DNA of 64,000 nucleotides from Streptomyces tailanensis (GTDB lineage: Bacteria > Actinomycetota > Actinomycetes > Streptomycetales > Streptomycetaceae), in assembly GCF_008386495.1 (NCBI RefSeq), contig NZ_VTHJ01000017.1, positions 84,523 through 148,522 on the forward strand, given 5' to 3'. The number at the start of each line of letters is the position of its first letter. Position 1 is the first letter of the stretch. The notes beneath the pieces were generated by a model. That model was not told the origin of the DNA. It did no database searches and saw nothing but the letters and a program-made list of their open reading frames with translations. Both the position numbers and the translations under genes were made by a program. This document shows positions 34,798 to 41,029 of this stretch, in pieces.

Positions 34798-35004
34798 TCA
34801 GAAGAGGGGGAGCTGACCGGGGAAGTCCGGGACGACGTACCCGTCGAGTGCCGGCTGGGCCTCCCCCATCGGCGCCGGTCTGCGTGAACCGGGGCACGAC
34901 ACCAGCTCTCCGCTCGCCCCCGGCGGATCGTGCCGCGCGAACCGCCCCGCCACGACGGCGATCTCACGACGGCACTCGGGGCAGTTCCTGCGACGTGATG
35001 ACAT
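34798..35004 (-). CDS. Small Cys-containing protein, conserved in Streptomyces
   Basis: 68 residues from ATG 35004: MSSRRRNCPECRREIAVVAGRFARHDPP...DFPGQLPLF. One CPEC knuckle and a later single Cys with a His nearby suggest a small metal-binding or zinc-ribbon-like fold. I recall similar small proteins in Streptomyces but no function. It is convergent with the SDR gene and lies just left of the integrated element. Confidence 0.6.
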   Translation of the reverse strand: MSSRRRNCPECRREIAVVAGRFARHDPPGASGELVSCPGSRRPAPMGEAQPALDGYVVPDFPGQLPLF

Positions 35005-35079
35005 GGGGTCAGTGTGGCCGGTGCGGCGTCTCTCAGGGGGCGACCGATTCCCAGTATCGCCGCACTCGCCGTATACGAC

Positions 35080-35121
35080 GAAGCCCCTTCCGGACTGCTC
35101 TCGCAGTCCAGAAGGGGCTTC
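35080..35121 (-). terminator. Chromosomal hairpin next to attL, probably the original tRNA-Tyr terminator
   Basis: 18-bp stem with one mismatch (GAAGCCCCTTC / GAAGGGGCTTC outside, GGACTGC / GCAGTCC inside, loop TCTC), ending 3 bp before the attL repeat. In the empty chromosome it would lie just downstream of tRNA-Tyr on the same strand; the insertion has separated them by 16.6 kb. Confidence 0.75.
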
Positions 35122-35123
35122 CC

Positions 35124-35179
35124 TCCACGTGGCGGCGCCAGGATTCGAACCTGGGTAGGCTAAGCCGACGGATTTACAG
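35124..35179 (-). mobile_element. attL: duplicated 3' part of tRNA-Tyr
   Basis: 56 bp identical to 51721-51776. It covers the tRNA-Tyr gene from the anticodon loop to the 3' end plus six bases. It lacks the 5' half, so it is not a working tRNA gene. The next base on each side differs. Confidence 0.95.
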
Positions 35180-35331
35180 ACCACTCGCGATCACGCGCCT
35201 GTACCCCTTCTGACCAGGCATGTCGGGTGACGCTGAGGCATGGTGACCGTCCGCCGTCCACGTCTCGTCCTGATCTTGGAAAATCACACCTTCAACGAGA
35301 CCGGAGGCAGTGTGGTTGTAGCCCACTACGC

Positions 35332-35343
35332 TGGTATGCACCA
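35332..35343. promoter_or_regulatory. Operator-like palindrome before the GntR-Nudix gene
   Basis: TGGTATGCACCA, 26 bp before the ATG at 35369. It matches the TGGTGCGCACCA palindromes at 37459-37470 and 37484-37495 in 10 of 12 positions and has the GT-N4-AC form common for GntR regulators. Confidence 0.55.
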
Positions 35344-35368
35344 CCTCAGAATGGAGAGTGCCCGGCGG

Positions 35369-36157
35369 ATGGGACCGAAGACAGCAAAGGTCTACGAGAC
35401 GATTCGTGCACGGCTCGCATCGGGCGAGTACGCCCCCGGCGACAAGATGCCTTCTGAGCGGACGCTCGCCGAAGAACTCGGGATCGGCCGGACGGCCCTG
35501 CGACAGGTCTTGGCCCGCCTCTTGGCAGAGGGCGCCCTGGAAGTTCGGGGCCGGAGTTCCTACCGGGTGCCCGGCGGGGTGAGCGTCAAGGCGCCTGAGG
35601 GACTGGAACCGTGGCGCATCTACGGTGAGCGGGACCTCTACGACAACGAGTGGGTCACGCTTCAACTGTGGGACGTTGAGCCCCCCGGTGTGGAGCGCTT
35701 CGAGCATCACGTGGTGAAGCTGCGCCACGTGGCCGTAACCGCCGTCGTCGACGACCAAGACCGTGTGCTGATGATGTGGCGGTACCGCTTCGTCCCGCAG
35801 AAGTGGGGATGGGAGCTCCCCGGCGGCATCGTCGATGCCGGCGAGGACCCTGCCGACACGGCGCTGAGGGAGTTCGTAGAAGAGACCGGATGGCGCCCGA
35901 AGACGCTGGAACACGTCGTCACGTACCAACCCATGATCGGCATGGTCGATTCGCCACACGAGATCTTCGTGGGCCACGGGGCCGAACAAGTGGGCTCACC
36001 GACGGATCTTGAAGAGGCGGGGCACATCGAATGGGTGCCGCTCGCCGACATTCCTGGGCTGATGGCACGAGGTGAGCTGATGGGTTCCGGCACCCTGGTT
36101 GCCCTGCTTCACATCCTGGCGAGCCGGGGCAAGCAAGGGATCACAGCCGCTCACTGA
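35369..36157 (+). CDS. GntR winged-helix / Nudix hydrolase fusion (Pif-like regulator)
   Basis: 262 residues from ATG 35369 (GGAGAG upstream; ATGs at 35240, 35336 and 35351 are possible but add unlike sequence). Residues 5-70 are a GntR-type winged helix (KVYETIRARLASGEY..GDKMPSERTLAEELGIGRTALRQ), residues 115-250 a Nudix domain with a perfect Nudix box at 153-175 (G-x5-E-x7-RE-F-x-EE-x-GW). In pSAM2 the immunity factor Pif is a Nudix protein that blocks transfer into cells already carrying the element; in SLP1 the regulatory imp genes lie at this place. I infer a regulator/immunity role. It overlaps the convergent XRE gene by 17 bp at the 3' ends. Confidence 0.8.
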   Translation: MGPKTAKVYETIRARLASGEYAPGDKMPSERTLAEELGIGRTALRQVLARLLAEGALEVRGRSSYRVPGGVSVKAPEGLEPWRIYGERDLYDNEWVTLQLWDVEPPGVERFEHHVVKLRHVAVTAVVDDQDRVLMMWRYRFVPQKWGWELPGGIVDAGEDPADTALREFVEETGWRPKTLEHVVTYQPMIGMVDSPHEIFVGHGAEQVGSPTDLEEAGHIEWVPLADIPGLMARGELMGSGTLVALLHILASRGKQGITAAH

Positions 36158-37316
36158 GGCGGTCGACGCGGCGCCGCTGTCGTACAGAGCCCGTACGGTT
36201 CGCCAGCAACCGTGCCTGGCGGAGATGGGTGTTCGCGTCGTCGTACTCGTCTCGCGCCAGGTGGGCCTGTGCGAGATCCGTGTGCAATCCGGCCTTCGCT
36301 CGGACGAAGGTCGGATCTGCCACTTCCAGCGCGTCATACAGGCTGGTCACCGCTTCGTCGTCGCCAAGCAAGGCGAGGACGTTTCCGCGCCAACGAGCCA
36401 GGTGTGAGCCGTTGAGGAAGATGCTCAACATGTCCGGGTCGCGGTCGACGGGACCCGCCGGAATGCTCGCGACGGCCGAATCGAGGGCGCGTCGACAGTC
36501 GTCCGGCATTCCGGCGTGGGCGCACATCTCGGCTTCGGCGGCGTACAGCCACGCCCGGAGGCGAGGTGATCCGGCTTGCCCGAGGGTCCGCTGCGCGTCG
36601 CGGACCAGGTCGACACCGAGCGCCGGCCGACCGGCCTCGCAGAGTACGTATGCCTGCTCCGCCATGGCGTGAGCGAGGTACATCGGCTCCTCAGCGTCCC
36701 GCGCCGCCCGCTTCGCCAACTCGTAGTGTCGCCACGCCCGTTCCACTGCCCCTGCGTCGATTGCCTGCCATGCGGCCATCGTTGACGCCCCGGCGAGGGC
36801 GAGGGCCACGGGGCGGCGCGTGTGGGGCAGTACGGCAAAGTTCAGCGCGTCTTCGAGGGCGGCGAGGTGACCTGTCACCTGGTCGACAAGGCTGGCTGCG
36901 CCCATTCGTCGGTCCATGGTTCGCAGTAGTTCGGTCTGGTCGTTGAACGCCTGCACCATGGATTCGTCGACACTGCTCGCCGAATCGATCCTGCTGAGGA
37001 GTTCGTCGTACCCGTCGGCCACCGGCAGAGCAATCGCCGTTGGACCGCCCCTCAACTCTGCGTCCGTCACGCCCATGAGCTGTCGCAGGATCGCCGCGTA
37101 TCGATCCGAGATCGTGCGCTTGCCGTTCTCCCACTCGGACACGTACACCCGCAAACTCGCGGTCGACGCCACATCGGTGACATGCCGTCGGGCGTACTGC
37201 TCGATCTCGCGAACCAGTCGTTCCTGAGACCAGCCTCGCGCCGTTCGCGCGCTTCGAAGTCCTGAACTCACAAGCCACCGTCCGGCAATAGGTTCACTCG
37301 CTGCACCTCCCAGCAT
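36141..37316 (-). CDS. XRE-family helix-turn-helix regulator with TPR-like C-terminus
   Basis: 391 residues. Residues 16-80 form an XRE/Cro helix-turn-helix (SGLRSARTARGWSQERLVREIE ... VSEWENGKRTISDRYAAIL); the rest is helical with repeated Ala-rich antiparallel pairs, as in TPR-type sensory domains of Streptomyces regulators. The ATG at 37316 follows GTGAGG directly, so the start is not well supported; a GTG at 37271 (VSSGLRS) is the alternative. A 37-bp near-perfect dyad lies 20 bp upstream of the ATG, suggesting autoregulation. It faces the GntR-Nudix gene. Confidence 0.8.
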   Translation of the reverse strand: MLGGAASEPIAGRWLVSSGLRSARTARGWSQERLVREIEQYARRHVTDVASTASLRVYVSEWENGKRTISDRYAAILRQLMGVTDAELRGGPTAIALPVADGYDELLSRIDSASSVDESMVQAFNDQTELLRTMDRRMGAASLVDQVTGHLAALEDALNFAVLPHTRRPVALALAGASTMAAWQAIDAGAVERAWRHYELAKRAARDAEEPMYLAHAMAEQAYVLCEAGRPALGVDLVRDAQRTLGQAGSPRLRAWLYAAEAEMCAHAGMPDDCRRALDSAVASIPAGPVDRDPDMLSIFLNGSHLARWRGNVLALLGDDEAVTSLYDALEVADPTFVRAKAGLHTDLAQAHLARDEYDDANTHLRQARLLANRTGSVRQRRRVDRLSERL

Positions 37317-37335
37317 GCCTCACGTCGCCGCAGGT

Positions 37336-37372
37336 CAACAGGGGTTAACAGGACGGGTGTTAAGCCCTGTTG
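37336..37372. promoter_or_regulatory. 37-bp inverted-repeat operator upstream of the XRE gene
   Basis: Left arm CAACAGGGGTTAACA and right arm (reverse complement) CAACAGGGCTTAACA match in 14 of 15 bases, with a 7-bp spacer. It sits 20-56 bp upstream of the XRE start and thus over its likely promoter. One half with flank (CCGCAGGTCAACAGGGGT, 37329-37346) recurs exactly at 49691-49708. Confidence 0.7.
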
Positions 37373-37457
37373 GCTACCGGACCCCCTGTCTCGAACGGTC
37401 TCCTTGAAGTGCGCCAGGGCGGGCAACTCCCGCCCGAATCAACGAAGCCTCTTGACT

Positions 37458-37495
37458 CTGGTGCGCACCAGATGCCAACCTTTTGGTGCGCACCA
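37458..37495. promoter_or_regulatory. Twin palindromes TGGTGCGCACCA
   Basis: CTGGTGCGCACCAG (37458-37471) and TGGTGCGCACCA (37484-37495) are perfect palindromes with centres 25 bp apart. TTGACT (37452-37457), a possible -35 on the plus strand, touches the first one. The layout suggests a repressor covering the promoter of the rightward transfer genes; the related palindrome at 35332 suggests the same protein binds there. Confidence 0.65.
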
Positions 37496-37497
37496 GA

Positions 37498-37957
37498 TTC
37501 GGGGGTGACTCCGATTCGCGGCTGCACGGAGCACGACTCCGCCGGGCCGGCTTACACGCGGTTCGAGCGGCAGGGGAGACGTAAAAGTCCGTCGTCTTCA
37601 CAGATCGATCGGTGTCATCGGCTAAGCCGCTGGTCTGACCCTCGGGCATGGGACCCAGGGACCGGATCACGGGAACCCCGGTGGTTGGGCTGCACCCGGT
37701 CCATGACACCCGTGAGGGAGGGAGACCACTCAGCGAGTGACGACTGAGTGGCGCGGTGACCGGCGCGCCGTCCAAGGGAGGCGGAGCAAGGCGCATACGG
37801 GAGCCGCGAGACGACAGTGACGGGCTTTCCCGTCACTTGTCATGCGGGCAGGGCGCCGGCGTCACGTCGGTGGCCTGCCCGCTTGATGAGGAATCAGAGC
37901 GGTCCCCCGGGTCGCACCCCGGAGGACCGCAGCCAGGCACCTGATGTGGAGGCACCT
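37498..37957 (+). promoter_or_regulatory. Structured leader before the small-gene block
   Basis: 460 bp with no convincing gene. It contains two clean hairpins: CCACTCAG / CTGAGTGG with a 10-nt loop (37726-37751) and AGTGACGGG / CCCGTCACT with a CTTT loop (37816-37837). It could be an attenuated mRNA leader or hold a small RNA. The first rightward gene starts at 37958. Confidence 0.45.
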
Positions 37958-38062
37958 GTGATCACCAGTCTGACAGACGCGGAGCGGGCGGAACTGGCCC
38001 GGAAGGCGTCGGAGGCGAACAAGCGCAGCGAGGACAACGCGCGTGCCCGGGGCGGCCGTTGA
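37958..38062 (+). CDS. 34-residue small protein
   Basis: GTG at 37958 with GGAGG 7 nt upstream; product starts ITSLTDAERAELARKASEAN after the initiator and ends RARGGR. It is a single charged helix, perhaps DNA- or protein-binding. The stop codon overlaps the ATG of the next small frame (TGATG). First gene of the rightward operon. Too short for a family call. Confidence 0.55.
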   Translation: MITSLTDAERAELARKASEANKRSEDNARARGGR

Positions 38063-38133
38063 TGGTCAGCAGCGAGCACGAGAAGACGAAGGACCTGCTG
38101 CCGCCGCGTCCGCGCGGTCCGCACCCGTACTGA
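38062..38133 (+). CDS. 23-residue small peptide, translationally coupled
   Basis: ATG at 38062 overlaps the preceding stop (TGATG). The product is MVSSEHEKTKDLLPPRPRGP followed by HPY. The coupling and the strong upstream signal support translation, but the length makes chance likely; it may act as a leader peptide for the region beyond it, which holds a tRNA-like fold. Confidence 0.3.
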   Translation: MVSSEHEKTKDLLPPRPRGPHPY

Positions 38134-38142
38134 CGTCCCAAC

Positions 38143-38185
38143 CGCCCCGATGGTCGCAGGCCGGGTTCGACTCCCGGCCGGGGCG
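38143..38185 (+). ncRNA. tRNA-like minihelix (acceptor stem plus T-arm)
   Basis: CGCCCCG (38143-38149) pairs perfectly with CGGGGCG (38179-38185); between them a 6-bp stem GCCGGG / CCCGGC closes a canonical 7-nt T-loop TTCGACT and abuts the acceptor strand, as in tRNA. A 10-nt linker (ATGGTCGCAG) stands where the D and anticodon arms would be. No CCA follows. It lies in the 167-bp gap between two element genes on the sense strand, so it would be part of their mRNA. It could be a relic of another tRNA gene or a working tRNA mimic. Confidence 0.5.
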
Positions 38186-38300
38186 CTCCGGCCTGCCGCC
38201 ACGCGCGGCGTGGGCCGCACTTCCCGGACTGGCCGCCGCCCGCTGGGCACTCTCTCGCGGCCCCGGCTCTTCTCCTAATCCCTTCGACATGGGAGCTCCC

Positions 38301-38594
38301 ATGCGCAATTACGTCTGCGGCCACCGGGCCGACACCCCGCAGGACTTCGCCGAACTCGCCCTCGGCACCCCGGCCGAACTGTGGCTCGGGGTCGACGGCG
38401 AGAGTGACGAGGAGCGCGCGGCGCGGTTGGACGCGGCGCGTGACATCCTCGCTGACCCCGAGTACCGCACCCTGCCCGACGACCTGATCCGCCTGGCCGC
38501 GCGGGTAGTCGAGGAGCACCCGGACCTGTTCAACGTGGTCCCGCTGGCCCGCCCCGCCCGCCGCCGCGCCGTTGGCCGGGGGGCTGCGGCATGA
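38301..38594 (+). CDS. Hypothetical element protein, 97 residues
   Basis: ATG at 38301 is chosen over the ATG at 38289 because GGGAG lies 5 nt before it. Product MRNYVCGHRADTPQDFAELAL..., acidic middle, Arg/Ala-rich tail. I do not recognise the family. Its stop overlaps the start of the next gene (ATGA), so the two are co-translated. Member of the block of small genes between regulators and transfer genes, which is poorly understood in AICEs. Confidence 0.7.
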   Translation: MRNYVCGHRADTPQDFAELALGTPAELWLGVDGESDEERAARLDAARDILADPEYRTLPDDLIRLAARVVEEHPDLFNVVPLARPARRRAVGRGAAA

Positions 38595-39046
38595 GCGTTG
38601 TCGGTCAGGGACTGCCGGCCGCGCACGCTGAGGTGAAAGCGGAGATCGCGCGGACCGACACCAAGGCGGGTTTGCTGCTGGCGTTCGTCGGGGCACTGCT
38701 CGCCGGCGCGTGGACCGTCGCCAGGGAGCTGCCGTTGAACACGGCCGCATACGTGGTGGGCGGTGCGGGCATGGCGTTGCTGGTCGCGGCGGCTGATCTG
38801 TTGCTGCGGTCGGTGCGCCCGAACCTGGGAGGCCGTCGCCCGGTGGGATTTCCGCTGTGGGCCACGCTCACCCCGCAGGAGATCGCCGATGCCACTGCCG
38901 TGTGTGATCTGTCCGTGGACGTCGGGGGTCTGTCCCGTCTGGCGGTGACGAAGTTCACCGGCCTGCGGCGCGCGGTCAACCTGACCCGCGCGGGTGGCGC
39001 CCTGCTCATCCTGGCTGGCCTGCTCACGCTGGGAGGTGCGGTATGA
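38591..39046 (+). CDS. Pycsar-effector-like (PycTM/DUF5706) membrane protein
   Basis: 151 residues. The N-terminal motif AEIARTDTKAGLLLAFVGALLAGA (quoted in parts: residues 17-29 then a membrane helix) is the signature I recall for PycTM, the membrane effector of Pycsar anti-phage systems, formerly DUF5706. Predicted membrane segments are about residues 27-45, 50-72 and 130-150; a charged loop (VRPNLGGRRPVGF) lies between. No nucleotide cyclase gene is nearby. In Streptomyces elements such proteins are common next to DUF2637 genes and may serve transfer rather than defence. Overlaps both neighbours by ATGA. Confidence 0.6.
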   Translation: MSVVGQGLPAAHAEVKAEIARTDTKAGLLLAFVGALLAGAWTVARELPLNTAAYVVGGAGMALLVAAADLLLRSVRPNLGGRRPVGFPLWATLTPQEIADATAVCDLSVDVGGLSRLAVTKFTGLRRAVNLTRAGGALLILAGLLTLGGAV

Positions 39047-39372
39047 GTGAGGGTCTGACGCTGGACGACCTGGCCGTGCCGCTGCGGGCGCTGCGCCTGC
39101 TGGCCGCGGACTTCGGTCACCTGCCCGCGCCGGAGGCACGGGTGTCGACGATCTTCCCGAACCGGCTGGAGCTGGCGTTCCACAACAACCTGCCGGGGTT
39201 CGAGGTGTGGCGTGAGGCGTTGGGCGTGGCTCCGGACGCTGTGGTGTACCGGGAGCAGAGCAACGGCCGCACACGGGTACTGAAGGCGTCTGCCGAGTAC
39301 GTGGGCGCCGTGCTGGAGTTGACGGGGTACGGCGACGTTGCGGCCCTGGCACCGGTTGAGGTGCTGGCCTGA
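39043..39372 (+). CDS. Hypothetical element protein, 109 residues
   Basis: ATG at 39043 overlaps the upstream stop (ATGA), and the stop at 39370-39372 overlaps the next ATG (TGATG). The protein is mixed alpha/beta with an acidic pI (MSEGLTLDDLAVPLRALRLL at the start, YVGAVLELTGYGDVAALAP near the end). No motif or membrane segment is visible. Family unknown; tight coupling argues for a common function of the block. Confidence 0.75.
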   Translation: MSEGLTLDDLAVPLRALRLLAADFGHLPAPEARVSTIFPNRLELAFHNNLPGFEVWREALGVAPDAVVYREQSNGRTRVLKASAEYVGAVLELTGYGDVAALAPVEVLA

Positions 39373-39755
39373 TGGGGCGGGCGTACGCCAAGTGCTTCGA
39401 CCCCACCGGGGCCCGCTACGGCATCCCCACCTACCCCTGGCGCATGGCCCCGGACGGCTACGCCACCCGCCGCCAGCTGCGCGCGCGTGGCCTGCGTCCG
39501 GGCGGTCAGCCGGTGGCGGCGCAGGTCATGCGCTACAACCGGCGCGCCGGCGGTCCCCGCGTCTCCTACCTCTACCTCATCGACCTGGCCCAGCCGGTGC
39601 GTCCGATGACCTCCCGGAAATGGGGCGCGCTGGCGCTGGCGATGCTCGCCCGGCGTACCTGCCCGAAGTGCCGTATCACCTACGGCTACTGCCTGCCGAC
39701 TTCGCTTGGCATGTGCGTGCTGTGCGCCTTCCCCGACGAACACGAAAGGAAGTGA
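39372..39755 (+). CDS. RRQRL-motif zinc-binding protein
   Basis: 127 residues. YATRRQLRARGLRPGGQ near residues 30-46 matches the RRQRL motif that names a family of small actinobacterial plasmid proteins; a C-terminal zinc ribbon has CPKC (about 96-99), a lone Cys and CVLC (about 114-117). The function is unknown; a nucleic-acid role is likely for a basic protein with a zinc ribbon. Translation starts by TGATG overlap with the preceding gene and the next gene follows after 4 bp. Confidence 0.7.
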   Translation: MGRAYAKCFDPTGARYGIPTYPWRMAPDGYATRRQLRARGLRPGGQPVAAQVMRYNRRAGGPRVSYLYLIDLAQPVRPMTSRKWGALALAMLARRTCPKCRITYGYCLPTSLGMCVLCAFPDEHERK

Positions 39756-39759
39756 TCAC

Positions 39760-40767
39760 ATGGACATGGAGTGGAAGGAAGCCGCCCGCCGGGCGGTTCA
39801 CTGGAGTCTGCCGGTCGGTCTGACCGGCCTGTCGCTGGGCTGGACGGTCTACGCGGTGGGGGAGATCCTCGCCCGTCAGGCCCCGGCGCCACTGGCGTAC
39901 ACGGTGGCGGGTATCTATGACGCGGTGTGGCTGTACGCGCTGGCCATGGAGACCGCGCACCGCCGGCAGGGATCGTCCGGCAAGCTGCCCGCTTCCCTCG
40001 GCTGGCTGTTCCTGGTCACCTCGGTCGGTGTGCTGTTCACGCACGGTCTGATGAACGCCACCGCAGTTGTCGCGGTCATCGGCGCGGTCGTTCCGGCCGC
40101 GGCCAAGGCCACGCTGATCATGGCCGTGGAGCGGGATTCCACCCGGATCTCCGCCGCAGCGCAGCGGCAGATCGACGCCGTGCGCAGCGCGACGCGGGAT
40201 CAGGTGGCCATCGGTCGTGCGGTCACCCGGGCCAAGGCCGACCGCCACGCCACGGCGGCCGTGCTGGAACGCGAGGAGCGCAAGGCCCGCGGCAAGGCGC
40301 ACAAGGTGCGCCATGAGGCGGCCGAAGAGCTGACGAAGCTCGCCGCCAAGCACCCGGTGGACGACGCCCCGCAGGAGGTGCCCGCGCTGTTCTCCGACGA
40401 GGATCTCGCCCGCGTGCTGGGCCAGTGGACACAGGACGGTGTGTCCCCGGGTGTGTCCCCCGTGTCCCCGCAGGTCGGACCCGTGTCCCCGATCGGCGAA
40501 CTCCCCGCGCCGCAGGATGAGGGACACGCCCCCATCGACCTGTCCGGGCTGGCCGAAGCGGCGGCCGTGGCGGGCATCGCCACTCCCGAGCCGGGCGAGC
40601 CGCTGACCGATGAACAGCTCACGGTCGTACTGCGGTGGCTGCGCCACTCGGAGAACCCCCCGCTGTCCTACCGCAAGGCGCTCGCCGCGTACCGCGCGGC
40701 AGGCTTCTCCGCAAAGGAAGAGCGGGTGCGCAAGGCCTACGCCGCTCTGATCGACGCGGAAGCGTAG
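39760..40767 (+). CDS. DUF2637 membrane protein with C-terminal DNA-binding-like region
   Basis: 335 residues from ATG 39760 (AAGGAAGTG upstream). Residues 10-120 contain about four membrane helices in the DUF2637 pattern (WSLPVGLTGLSLGWTVYAVG ... LFTHGLMNATAVVAVIGAVV). A charged helical stretch (about 125-205) follows, then a Val-Ser-Pro rich linker and a C-terminal segment (about 285-335) with SYRKALAAYRAAGFSAKEERV, resembling a DNA-binding domain. DUF2637 proteins are found in many Streptomyces conjugative elements, often linked to intramycelial spread; the role is not proven. Followed by a clear terminator. Confidence 0.78.
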   Translation: MDMEWKEAARRAVHWSLPVGLTGLSLGWTVYAVGEILARQAPAPLAYTVAGIYDAVWLYALAMETAHRRQGSSGKLPASLGWLFLVTSVGVLFTHGLMNATAVVAVIGAVVPAAAKATLIMAVERDSTRISAAAQRQIDAVRSATRDQVAIGRAVTRAKADRHATAAVLEREERKARGKAHKVRHEAAEELTKLAAKHPVDDAPQEVPALFSDEDLARVLGQWTQDGVSPGVSPVSPQVGPVSPIGELPAPQDEGHAPIDLSGLAEAAAVAGIATPEPGEPLTDEQLTVVLRWLRHSENPPLSYRKALAAYRAAGFSAKEERVRKAYAALIDAEA

Positions 40768-40789
40768 AAGCATCCGGCACACACCAATG

Positions 40790-40820
40790 ACGGCCAGCCC
40801 ACGGCAATTGGGCTGGCCGT
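40790..40820 (+). terminator. Terminator of the small-gene operon
   Basis: Perfect 11-bp stem ACGGCCAGCCC / GGGCTGGCCGT with a 9-nt loop, 22 bp after the stop codon, followed by CGTTGCG. Confidence 0.85.
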
Positions 40821-40859
40821 CGTTGCGACTGCCGGAAGCAGTCGAGCACCAGTGAAGCA

Positions 40860-40973
40860 GACCCGGTGAGCCCCGGCGAGCGGCACCCTCGCAGACCCGG
40901 CGCGCAGGCCCGGCGAGCTGACCCGCACCGCAGCCACTGAACTGCACTGTTCCCACGTTTCGGCAGGCCCGGC
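40860..40973 (+). repeat. GACCCGG-type direct repeats, candidate TraB recognition/clt site
   Basis: Copies of G(A/G)CCCGG(C/T): 40860 GACCCGGT, 40870 GCCCCGGC, 40894 GACCCGGC, 40907 GGCCCGGC, 40920 GACCCGCA, 40966 GGCCCGGC. The 40894, 40907 and 40920 copies are exactly 13 bp apart. TraB of plasmid pSVH1 binds 8-bp repeats of the form GACCCGGA in its clt region. The array lies in the gene-free spacer before the transfer genes, after a terminator. Confidence 0.5.
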
Positions 40974-41029
40974 CGTCCGCCTCCTACAGCTCCGGCCGGG
41001 CCCTACTCCCCAAAAGGAGTGCTCACAGC

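Noticed and set aside
32883..34967. A 694-codon minus-strand frame extending the lipoprotein gene upstream
   Set aside because: The lipobox signal peptide starts only at 33950; the upstream part runs antisense to the SDR gene.
35124..35179. A second tRNA-Tyr gene at the left end of the element
   Set aside because: Only the 3' part is present; the bases after 35179 do not form a D-arm or 5' acceptor strand. It is the att repeat.
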